DNA of 64,000 nucleotides, taken from assembly GCF_028009165.1 (NCBI RefSeq), contig NC_079244.1:248001-312000 (forward strand). Direction: 5' to 3'. The translations under genes and the position numbers were made by a program. Every line of letters begins with the position of its first letter. Position 1 is the first letter of the stretch. The stretch comes from Akanthomyces muscarius. Its lineage: Eukaryota > Ascomycota > Sordariomycetes > Hypocreales > Cordycipitaceae. Positions 46,361 to 56,273 of the stretch are shown one piece after another. The notes under the pieces are model-generated. The model was not told the DNA's origin and searched no databases. It saw nothing but the letters and a program-made list of their open reading frames with translations.

Positions 46361-46778
46361 CGATGATGATGGCGCCGGATGTTACTTTTGATATACCCAG
46401 AAGCCATGTTGGCCATGATGTTTAGCGAGGTATGCATCGGCATGGTGTCAGTATACGATTGTTTGAAATATTAGAATACATTTTGCATTAGAATTTTACA
46501 ACTGCAACTGTGTCTGTTTCTTTGTCGCCGGCGCATATACATGTCAACTACCTGCATTTGCACCCGCGCGAATGCTGTTGTTAAATGTATTAAGTGTAAA
46601 GCCGATATCAATCCGGCCCAATGCTTCTTTGATCTCATTGTTCTCGTATTATACAAATTTGAGCAGACTCTGCCTTGCACGGCACGCTGCTTATTATGCA
46701 GATGATATATATATATAGTATGCATCCATCCACGCATTATCTCCTTCCGGACCGCGGTAAGAAAGAAGGCGGGAAAAA
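46361..46778. other. Convergent region between the BRCT gene and GPI12
   Basis: 418 bp between two stop codons. AT-rich in places, with a short TA run near 46710-46720. No gene supported. Confidence 0.5.
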
Positions 46779-47779
46779 TCACGCCTTGACCTTTTCGAGC
46801 TGCAAGTCGTTCATGAGCATGTAGCGACTAAACGTAATGTACAGGTAGCGGAACCAGACCATCTGGCTCTTGTGCGCGGCCGTCATGGCGCTCCACGCCG
46901 TCGCCAGCGCACCATCCCCCATTAGCGGCGTCAGAAACACCAGGCCGGCGGGGTGCGCCGCGTCGGCGCCCTTGGCCGTCGTCGCCCAGGAGGCCAGCGT
47001 GGGGATGACGTCGAGGACCGAGGTGAACTTGCGGACGAGGTGCACGGAGCGCAGCGTGTAGAGGTCGACGGGGCTGGTCCAGCCGGCGCGGCCGCGCAGC
47101 AGCGAGGCGAGGAAGCGGCGCGCGCCGTGGTAGAGGGAGATGTGGTTGGGGTGCGAGGAGACGCCGTGCGCGTCAAAGGTGATGAGCACGTCAATGTTGG
47201 CGACGGGCTGCTCGGTGGGCTTTTGCTTGGCGAGGTTGGGGGCAAAGGCCGACATTAAGAGGCCGGCAATCTTGGACTCGTCCCAGGTCGCGGTCATGGA
47301 GTCGGGAAAGTCGGCGCTGGAAAGTCCATGGTTAGCGATTGTGGAGGGGTTCGAGGGGAGGGAGGGGAGGGCGCGTACGGGTTATCGACGACAAAGACGT
47401 CTTCCTCGTCGCGGAGACCAAGGGTCATGCCGCTCTTGACGAGCTCCTTTTTTCTCGTCTCACCGAGACCTTCTGCGTTGCCTGTGTTTATTTTTGTTAG
47501 CAAGAGTGGTGCCGCGCGCATTGGAGGCAGGATGGCGGGCGGGCTGGCCGTACCGGAGCTGAGGCACAGAATCTTGACGTGGTTGCCCGTCTCCGGGCGC
47601 GTCAGAGCCAGGACGGTGGGCGCAAAGAACATGGCCTCGTCGTCCGGGTGCGCGATGAGCAGGCAGATGCGCTTGTTCTGCAGCGTGGGGAACCGCGTCT
47701 GCACGACGCCGACGGTGTACATGTAGAGGATGGGCACCAGCACGACGGCGGAGGCGAGGACGAGGAGTGTTGGGTCCAT
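46779..47779 (-). CDS. GPI12: GlcNAc-phosphatidylinositol de-N-acetylase (Gpi12/PIG-L)
   Basis: Three exons, 47779-47554, 47481-47379 and 47316-46779, give 288 residues. An N-terminal membrane anchor (LLVLASAVVLVPILYMYTVG) is followed by the metal-binding AHPDDEAMFF (HPDDE motif) and later FDAHGVSSHPNH, both diagnostic of PF02585. The enzyme removes the acetyl group from GlcNAc-PI in the second step of GPI-anchor synthesis at the ER. The GPI-anchored CRH-type enzyme in this window is one kind of client. Confidence 0.93.
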
Positions 47780-49509
47780 TTTGAAGCTGGTTTGCCAAGT
47801 TTTTCTCCTTTGTAGTGTTCTTTTTCGTTTGTAGTATCTCGTAGGCCCTGCGATCGCAGCTTCTTGTCGGTCGGGAGAGGTGGGAAGGAGGGGCGCGATC
47901 GCGTTGGCTCCGGAGGGCAGTATGCCTTGTGCGCAACGAGATCAAGTCGTAGATGTCGCGGGCTCGAGTAGAAAATCAGAGAGCTAGCAGTGGCCTCGCC
48001 GACACGGCCCAACGCACGCGACTCAGTTCAGGGATTGTAATTGTCGAATTGGGCTTGTTTTGGGGCAAAAGGAGCAGCCGCCAGCAAGAACAGAGGTGTT
48101 CCGCAGATGCCACCTTGCGATTTCGACAAGGGCGGTGGTCCCCTGGTCGTTCAAATCTTCATTTAGCTAGCCCCAGCTTTAAATTAACCAAGTGAGGTCA
48201 TATGGGGGCGCCGGTGGGCTGCGCGCGGGATCCCCTGGCTCGAAGGGCACTAGTTGGGATAATTTCTGTCGAGACAATAAGGGGCGGGATCGGAGTGAAA
48301 AAGGAAGCAGGAAGCTGGTGATGGAGAATCAACTATTTCTGCATGCCCGCCCTTGCGTCAAAGATACGCGAGGTCGTTTTGTCCAAACGGGCGCGATGGG
48401 ATGCAAGCTTGAGATGCATCCCAACCGCTCGACCCACTATTTATTTTCACTTGCTGTCTGTTGGCCTCGCATTAAAAAAGGAGACCTTCCTGCACTAACG
48501 ATCCTCACTGTTGAAGTCTTTGATCTTTAGAGATTCTCTCTCACCTCATCATGTTCCTGGAATTTGCCAATGCACAATGCATCGCGGTTCATTTTTTGTT
48601 TTGTTCTGACGCCAAGAATAGTGTTCTTCAGCTACACCGCGATATCTTGCGACAACACAAACCACATACAACGACTTGGTGGTAGTGGCTCATTTGTGCA
48701 TGACTTACAACCTCCAAAACATCCTTTTGCTGTAATTCCTGACACCACGATATCTGTTGCAGTGACAATGTTGCCTCATGGATATTCCATGACTATGGCT
48801 ATTATTGATTGCGTTTTGATTTGGTCTCTTTCATTCTCGGCTTTGGAAAGCAGTGTCACCAGTAAATGTAGGGTAAGTCTCATTGTGAGTCGACCGGTCT
48901 GTTCCATGCAAATGGTTTCCGAGCCATTGCAACTACTCTCAACTCTTGCCTATTCGGCATGTCGTCGCGCTCCCCTCTAGAAATTAGAGAGCGACTCAGC
49001 TTTCCTCGCACGGCGAAAGTGTGCCCAACTTGGAGCGCCAGGATCGGATGCCAACCCGTACCGGCCCAACACGGCTTCTGCACATCAGCTAAACCAGCTG
49101 ACCCTCGGATCGCCTCCGAGCATTCCCCATCGGCTCGGGATATCTTGAAAATTGCTGAAAACTCTACTCCATAACGTTTACTCAGATCTGGCCGTGAAGT
49201 CTAGACCAGAGTCGACTCTCACCGCTCAGCAGGTGACCATAGTTGACTCAGGACCATGAATGCAGGAACTCTCGGGCAGGAACCCATCTCAAAATAGCGA
49301 GCCGAAGGGGATCCGATAGGCAATGGCCTCGAGTCCGACGGCATAAGGTCGTGGACCATGTTAGACGCCACAGTATTTATAAAGTGCAATGCATCTAATG
49401 TTGGGTCTAGCATCGCAAGGCTCATCATTGATCACGAATAGTTCAATTGTCTCTGAGTACCAATACAACTAGACTTAATTTCAGTATATCGCAGAAACCT
49501 GCCCTCAAA
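47780..49509. other. Long intergenic region, left border of the amine-oxidase cluster
   Basis: About 1.7 kb between divergent GPI12 and the 2OG oxygenase. It has only short or non-ATG frames. A CGG-N7-CCG site is at 49106-49118. Confidence 0.5.
49106..49118. promoter_or_regulatory. Candidate Zn2Cys6 operator (CGG-N7-CCG)
   Basis: The inverted triplets CGG and CCG with 7 bases between them are extended by one pair of flanking bases on each side (CTCGG...CCGAG, 49104-49120). This is about 390 bp before the 2OG oxygenase ATG. Such inverted triplets are typical Zn2Cys6 sites, but one is expected by chance about every 4 kb. Confidence 0.25.
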
Positions 49510-50651
49510 ATGCCTGCGCTTCTGAACACCACAACATGTCTTCAAGCAACCACGGCCAGCGCCCCCGAGGTTTTTGGACCGAAGCAGAAGACACCTATGC
49601 GTCCCAGTACAGCTATCCCGCAGGAAATCATCCACGAAGCTCGTGCCGTCCAAACTGAAGACTGGAACCCACAGAAACATGTTGCTCCTAAAACGGAGAT
49701 GACGCAGCATCTCATGAAGGATATTGGACTCGATGGCCACGGCATCTCTCCCGTCGCCGTAACAGATCCTTTCCCTCTCTTCACCAACGATGCCATCGCG
49801 CAGATGCGCCGCGAAATCTTTAGCGAGCCGGTTCTGCGCGACTGTCGTTTCAAATCAGACTTTTGTGCCAACATGATCCGGGGCATGGGCCATGCGAAGG
49901 CGCCCTTTACCTACTCAGCGTGGTGGTCTCCGGAGATACTCGCCATCGTGTCCGAGGCGGCGGGCATCGAGCTTGTGCCCGCTGTCGACTACGAGGTGGC
50001 CAACATCAACATTTCCATAAATGATCAGAATTCGACGGAAATGGTCACGCATGGCGATGTGACTTCTGCTGTTGCTTGGCACTATGATAGCTACCCCTTT
50101 GTCTGCGTCACTATGGCGGCAGACTGTACCGGCATGGTTGGAGGGGAGACTGCTATCAAGTTGCCAAACGGAGAAGAGAGACGCGTGCGAGGTCCTGCAA
50201 TGGCAAGTTCACATCACAAGATCTCGGCTGTAGCGCAGTTGCTAACATGCTCTAGGGCACTTGTGTCGTTATGCAGGGTCGGTACATTCTTCACCAAGCA
50301 CTCAAGGCATTTGGTGGCCGGGAACGGATTTCCATGGTAACGGCCTTTCGGCCAAAGAGTCCATTCGTGCGCGACGAGTCCATCCTCACTGGATCTCGGG
50401 TCATCAGCAACATAAATGAGTTGTATCCACAGTACATCGAGTACCGTCTGAGTAACCTTGAAGAGCGTTTCCGTCGCGCCCTTCAACAGGAAAAGCGCCG
50501 CCAAGTCGAATGCAAGAGATTTGACATCACGGCAATGCGAGCGTTTCTCAGTGAGCAACTGGAGTACATTGAAACCTGTCTTGCAGAGGTCTACGAGCCC
50601 GATGCCGATTGGGTTCACCTCGACAACTGTCGAGGGCCGTATTTATCTTGA
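49510..50651 (+). CDS. Fe(II)/2-oxoglutarate-dependent oxygenase-like protein (with GC-AG intron)
   Basis: Two exons, 49510-50202 and 50256-50651, give 362 residues. The iron facial triad is visible: His191 and Asp193 in AWHYDSYPF, and His244 in GRYILHQAL. An RxS motif that should hold 2-oxoglutarate follows at Arg255-Ser257 (ERISMVTAFRP). The start at 49510 has a good context (CTCAAAATG). The intron (50203-50255) begins GCAAGT and contains a GCTAAC branch; splicing joins GPAM to GTCVVMQGRY. The family recurs in filamentous fungi with no function I know. It neighbours an aldehyde dehydrogenase and an amine oxidase. Confidence 0.82.
50203..50255 (+). other. GC-AG intron in the 2OG oxygenase gene
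   Basis: Donor ATG/GCAAGT, branch GCTAAC, acceptor CTCTAG/GG, 53 nt. No nearby GT donor keeps the frame. Confidence 0.75.
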
Positions 50652-51117
50652 AGTAGCCAACTTAGGGAAAACATAAATATGATGATTCTTTGGCAAAAAT
50701 AACTAGTTTCTTGCGACAGCACATTGGCTATTCGCTGTCAGTAGTGGCTGCACCCTACTTTATTTCTAGTGCCGCGTAATTGGCCGTGGCTTTTGTGAAG
50801 CCAAGAATGCTGCAGCGCCGCGGGCTCTGCTTCGAGTTCCGTTGACTCTGCAGATTTCGCTTTGGTCGGCAATGCCCACTATCTGCCAGGTTCGGCAAAG
50901 CAAGCCGAAGCGCGGGCTTACTTGAGGTCCTCAGCTCACGAATGGGTAAGAAAGAATGCTGCACTGATAAAAAAACAGACTGGAGAAATGCGCTAGACAC
51001 TATTAGTCGACTGAATTTTTAGTTTCCGCTTATCACAATCATAAAAATAAATTTAGCTTTTTCCAGCTAGGTTCAATTATGTGGCTCTCATCCAGTGAGC
51101 TATCCATCTATTCTACC
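50652..51117. other. Convergent region between the oxygenase and ALDH genes
   Basis: 466 bp between two stop codons; no supported gene. Confidence 0.5.
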
Positions 51118-52659
51118 TCACAACAGCGAGTGAATGGTGTTGATACCACCAACAACGACCGTCTTCAAGACCATGTAATCATCAAGTCCGTACTTGCTTC
51201 CCTCCCGTCCGAGTCCGGAGTGCTTAACACCGCCAAAACTGCCAATACATTAGCGGGTATTCATGCGGGGACAAAATAAATATGCTCACGGCGCGGCAGC
51301 GTCAGAAATAATGCCGGTGTTGCATGCAACCATACCAAATTGTAGTCTCTCTGATATGCGATAAAATCGAGACAAATCACTGGTCATGACGTATGATGCA
51401 AGTCCAACGTCTGACGTGTTTGCCTTGTTTATTACCTCCTCTTCGGCCGTGAAGCGGAAGAGAGCGGCAACAGGGCCAAAAGTTTCTTCGGTCGTAATAA
51501 CTGCCGAGGTGGGAACGTCACCCAGAATCGTAAGCTCATGAAAATTCTCCCCGACCTTGAGCAACTTCCTTCCGCCTAGAAGAATTCGAGCACCCTTGGC
51601 AGCGGCGTCTCTGATCTGAGCTTCGACTCTGTAGGTGCCCGTCGTCAATGGCCCATGGGTCACTGTGGGATCACGGCCATCTCCGACCTTGAACTTGGAA
51701 ACCTCTTCGACCAGACGCTTTGAGAAACTGTCGTAGATAGCATCTTGGACGTAAATCCGGTTTGCGCAGACACACGTCTGCCCGGTCACTTTAAACTTGC
51801 TGACTAGAGCACTCGCGACCGCAACTTCAACATCCGCATCATCAAAGACGATGAATGGAGCATTGCCACCAAGCTCGAGACTCAACTTCTTCAATGTCTC
51901 GCTAGACTGCTTCATGAGAAGTTTGCCAACACGGGTAGATCCGGTAAAAGATATTTTCTTGATGATGGGAGATTCACACATGGCGAGCCCAAGCTGCGGT
52001 GTGGTTTTGAGGGAGTTGACGACATTAATGACACCCTTTGGGACACCAGCTCGCTCACACAACAATGCTAGAGCTGTAGAAGAAAATGGAGTGAGGCCGT
52101 CAGACTTGAGAACAACAGTGCACCCGGCTGCCATAGCCGCAGCAATCTTGCGGGCGCCCATAGCCAGAGGAAAATTCCAAGGCGTGATGAGGCCGCAGAC
52201 TCCGACAGGCTCTTTCACGACTTGCGTGCGGAAAGTGGCATTGGAGTGTGGCACAACCGAGCCATATGCCCTAGCCGCCTCCTCTGCGAACCACTCGAAG
52301 AAGCTTGCGGCAAAGACAACCTCACCCTCCGCATCACCTGTAGCTTTGCCATTTTCTGCGAGGATAATCTTACCAAGATCTTGCTTGTTCTCCAGCAAAA
52401 GCTGAAAGACCTTGCTCAGTATGCGGCCGCGTTGACGCCCAGAAAGCGCCCTCCATAGTGGAAAAGCGCGGGATGCAGCCTGAATTGCAACATGCAGGTC
52501 TTCCTCAGTTGATTCCGGAGCAGAGCCGATAACTTCGTTGTCAGCTGGATTGACCACGTCAAACGTAGTGCCAGATCCGGAGGATGTCCATTTGCCGTCG
52601 ATATAGTTGCATTGGATAAACAGAGAGGGATACTCGAGAGTAGATGCAAAGTTGGACAT
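51118..52659 (-). CDS. Aldehyde dehydrogenase, succinate-semialdehyde dehydrogenase type
   Basis: Two exons, 52659-51290 and 51238-51118, give 496 residues. The short second exon supplies the conserved end ([17 protein letters not shown]) that the long first exon lacks. The catalytic Cys296 is in [10 protein letters not shown] and the general-base Glu in [12 protein letters not shown] contacts include [13 protein letters not shown] and FTGSTRVGK. The overall pattern is closest to GabD/Uga2, which oxidises succinate semialdehyde to succinate. It may instead take the aldehyde made by the neighbouring amine oxidase. No mitochondrial presequence is obvious. Confidence 0.9.
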
Positions 52660-53175
52660 TTTCCAAAGGCAACTGCACGATGTAGAATGTGGGTGTTCGT
52701 GGCCGGCTCGAGAAACTAAACGGCCGCTTTCCACACACTGAAGAAGAGTTCTATTTTCGACTTCTCGTATAATAGTACTTTTGAAACGTCAATCTTGGAA
52801 AAATGAAGAAGAAAAAACAGCCTGCCAAAAACAGCCTGCCCACGTCTCCGGAAAGGAAAAGCCGGTGGCAAAGGGCTTTCAGGCTCCAGGTCGTCGGTCG
52901 GATCGGAATCGAAGCCGAAGCTGCGAGTCCGAGCAAGTAAATATGTTGAGACCAGCAGTGTGTTATCAGACTTAGGACATGTAGTCTTGGCTTGACCGGA
53001 GATGCGGTCAGCCGCCAGGTGATTCCACGGCACCGGCCTGAACGTCTCCGTCGGGTCCTCCTGTCGCATGACCCGGCTTTAGAACTTTAGAAATGAATTG
53101 TGATGGAAGCCACGAAAGACGAAGAATCTTTTTAAACCAATAATTAGTTGGTCAAATGTTTTCCATCCGTTTATT
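52660..53175. promoter_or_regulatory. Upstream region of the ALDH gene
   Basis: 516 bp. It contains TCGG-N8-CCGA at about 52904-52919, a near match to the CGG/CCG sites elsewhere in the cluster but with a different spacer. Confidence 0.3.
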
Positions 53176-53577
53176 TTAATTCCGAGCAGATTTGTCATTA
53201 CAAGAAATCGCCACTCTCAGCTTACAAGCTGCAGCTTCCGTGGCTGGGTGCTCGGCTCCCAAGGCTCGCAACCTTCCCTCCACGCAGCTTTTAAGGACCA
53301 TCTCGGCTCGCTGCGACTTTCGATTCTCCAAATAAAAAACCCCCAAATGATACATGGCCTCTAAAGTCAACTTGTCGTTCTCGCCGCGTGTCTCTTTGAA
53401 ACCCCCAAGTACAACAGTGAGTTGCGTTTCCGCATCTTTGTCTCGAGCCTCAAGCATGTAGACGCTTGCAAGCTGCAGGCGCAAGTGTAGTGTGAGGACG
53501 TGCTGCTTGCCAAAAAGCTGTTCATAGTCTTGAATAGATTGTTCAATACGGTCGCGGTTTATAGAACTGGCTGCCAT
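53176..53577 (-). CDS. Small stand-alone TPR protein
   Basis: An intronless 133-residue frame from an ATG at 53577. It is made of about two and a half kinesin-light-chain-type TPR units, for example LHLRLQLASVYMLEARDKDA and LEAMYHLGVFYLENRKSQRA, then LRALGAEHPATEAA. These units normally occur in long arrays, often behind NB-ARC or NACHT domains, so this may be a free fragment or a small adaptor. It lies between the ALDH and amine oxidase genes on the same strand. No catalytic role is suggested. Confidence 0.6.
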   Translation of the reverse strand: MAASSINRDRIEQSIQDYEQLFGKQHVLTLHLRLQLASVYMLEARDKDAETQLTVVLGGFKETRGENDKLTLEAMYHLGVFYLENRKSQRAEMVLKSCVEGRLRALGAEHPATEAAACKLRVAISCNDKSARN

Positions 53578-53939
53578 GGCGCAAGTGAATTATTTTGTGT
53601 TGTGGAATAAAGTACCCCGTGAACAACAAATTATCGGCGGGACATTGTGCTCAACGTTCATGGCCACTTACATCAACTGACTAGAGAGGCAGGGATCGGG
53701 TTCCGAAGCCGAAGGTGGTGTAGCCAACTCCAGCGTCTGGACCCTGCTAGAAAGGCAGGGCTACTGGGACGGGCAACTTGACAATATCGTTTGAGCTTTT
53801 TATTCTGCTTTATTTTTCATTCTCGTGTCTTAAAAAGCTTTCAGTTTCCATTCAAAATTAATTGCGAGGTAAATCAAAGCCTTGGGACTAGACTATGCAA
53901 GCGAATCATCCTCGTAGACACCGTTCGTTCAAGTTTAGC
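53578..53939. other. Intergenic region between amine oxidase and TPR genes
   Basis: 362 bp; AT-rich near 53790-53870. No gene seen. Confidence 0.5.
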
Positions 53940-55431
53940 TTAGAACGCCGCCCGCACAGGTTGGCGATTGAGGCTCTGGGCGACCTCAGTAGCCCCAAGT
54001 TCCCCCGAAACCAAGGCGCCCTCCATATAGCCTTTCCAATGCCCAGAAAATTCGGTACCAACAAAATGCAAGTTTCCCACGGGTCTTCCACATATCGTTT
54101 TATACTCTGTGTATTGGCCAATAGCCGTGATTGGTGCTAGTGCACCTTTACTGTAGAGCTCATGTTTCCAAATTTGGTCAAAGAACTCAATCGGGCGATA
54201 TACCTCTGCATCCTCGGATACATCATACAGCGTTGCGAGCTGTTCGAGAACCACCGCACGACGCTGATGGGGATATAGTTTGGCCCATTTCTCGCCTTCC
54301 GCACCATTGACAAAACATGTCAGCGAATACATGCGGCTCTCATCGACGCTGGTATCACGAGCGACTATGACCGGCCCTGTGAAGCTCATGGCAAAGCCAT
54401 TGTAGCCCAGTTTCCGCCACCATGGCGTATCGTAGCAGACAATGGCTTTGTTGTAGTGGCCTAGCTTGGTGCCATCGGCGACTCTTTCCACAGCGGGGGG
54501 GAGAGCGGGCGAGAACTTGAGATCTCGGTACAGTGTACTTGGAATTGAGACAATACACTTCTTCCCAGAAATAGACTTGCCTGCCGTGGTTGTGACTGTA
54601 ACGCACGATTTAGCGTCCGTAATGGACAGAATCGGGGACGAAAGCTGTATATTCTCGTGGCCTACCAGACTGGCAAGGCCGTCGGCAATTTGTTGCGCGC
54701 CTGTTTATTGCGTCAGCTGGGCGGGTACTGATGACGGTTCCAGGGACTGTCCATACCGCCAGTGAGGCGCAAGTACTGCCCGCCGGTTTGATTGTCCGCG
54801 CGAATCGCCAAAAGGCCGTGGTTGGTGCGGCAGTAGTCGATGAACCATGCGGCGGACTCCTCAGTTGACTCGACGCCGTGCATCACACGAGCCCAAAGGT
54901 TCACCATTTTACGCGTCTTGTCATTGGCTCCAAGCTTGGCTACATACGCATCGAGGCTGATGCCATCGTCTATGACCAAAGGCTGTTCTTTGCGGAGAGA
55001 CACAGCTTGTATATGATCGCGAATTGTTTCTAGGTTGGTTTTCTGCTCGTCCGAGAACTGAAGGTTCTTTTTAGTACGGCCGCAAACAGTCAGACGTAGT
55101 TGAGATCACGTACATCGGGAGTTATGCCAAAAGGGAAGACGATGCGACTGCCATCCTCATTTTGCATAATGGCGTTTCCTTCTAATCGCTGCTTGATAAC
55201 ATCGAGGCCAAACTGCCTGCAATAAGCCCAGACCTTTGGCTGCAGGGTATCGTTAATCCACGCGGCACCGAGATCAGCCCGGCCACGATTGGATACAAGA
55301 GGAACGCTCCAGACTTTGCCTCCCACGCGGTCCCTAGCTTCAACAACGACTACCGACAGTCCCTCCTTTTGGGCAGAGTACGCGGCCTGCAGACCACTGA
55401 GCCCGGCGCCGATAACGATAACGTCGAACAT
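53940..55431 (-). CDS. Flavin-containing amine oxidase (MAO type)
   Basis: Three exons, 55431-55114, 55066-54757 and 54700-53940, give 462 residues. The N-terminal FAD site is VIVIGAGLSGLQAAYSA, followed by VVEARDRVGGKVWS. LGAAWI is the next block, and the C-terminal FAD contact is LHFVGTEFSGHWKGYMEGAL. The splice after LRLTGG restores the typical AQQIADGLA. The enzyme should oxidise a primary or secondary amine to an imine, yielding an aldehyde and hydrogen peroxide. No signal peptide; the last residues are not a clear peroxisomal signal. It is divergent from the Zn2Cys6 gene. Confidence 0.92.
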
Positions 55432-56273
55432 TTTGTCGACAGTTAACCAGGGTGATGGGAAAAGAAAGTCGCCCGTATTTGCCGCTAGAAGGGTAGAGAC
55501 TCATGCAAACTGAGTAATGAGTCTCGAAAGATGAGTGTGGCTATTTTGGTGTAAAAGTCCGACTGCCTGTACATTCGAGATAATTTATGGCGGAGATCAC
55601 AACGGAGCAATGCCAGAGTATGGCATAGACGCCAGTCAAATAATAAGAAGACTGAAACTAAAAGTAGATGTACCCTATTGCGGCATACCAATCCACAACA
55701 CCGCCGCGCCTGGATGGGAATGCAGGGATCGGAAAACCCGACGACCCCAACTCGGGAGCACGCGACGCAACGGTCTCGGAAACGAGAATTTGTACGTTCA
55801 ACAACCCTATTGATTGAATAGAGGGCCCTTGGCAACATTGAATATATTGGCCTGTCCTGTCCACAGCCAGCACTAAGGGAGTCAGCTGCAGCTTGGTGTA
55901 AGTGCCGCTGTGAGCAGGTTGCAGCCCCCATGGCAGCGCCGAAACACGGACAACATGGAAGAGTCTAGCGCGCTATAAGTTGGTACCACATCTTCCCGCC
56001 CGTCTACATGTGAATTGACTAGTGGACTTGTCCACACTGAGCTGAACTTTTGTTGATGTGTACCGGCCAATGCGGGGTAGGGCGGCTCGGGGCCGTCCGA
56101 ATGCCGTCCAACTCGCCAACTATAGCTACAGACAGCTAGCGACTTGGACGACCTCCCACTTCTGTTTTCTGGCGTAAGAATGGTCTCTTGCCAGCTTGAC
56201 GGCTCATTTGAAAGGAACGGCTTGCATGGTTAGGGGTCAGAGCGTGGCTCGAACGGAACATCCCGCCGATGAA
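55432..56273. promoter_or_regulatory. Bidirectional promoter of the amine oxidase and the Zn2Cys6 regulator
   Basis: 842 bp between divergent start codons. It holds a CCAAT box at 56067-56071 and a CGG-N7-CCG site at 56083-56095. The arrangement suggests regulator and enzyme are controlled together. Confidence 0.5.
56083..56095. promoter_or_regulatory. Candidate Zn2Cys6 operator (CGG-N7-CCG)
   Basis: Inverted CGG and CCG triplets with a 7-base spacer, 180 bp before the regulator ATG and 12 bp from a CCAAT box. The same spacing occurs at 49106-49118. Confidence 0.3.

Noticed and set aside
48564..48980. 138-codon plus-strand frame
   Set aside because: Starts only with TTG and has random composition.
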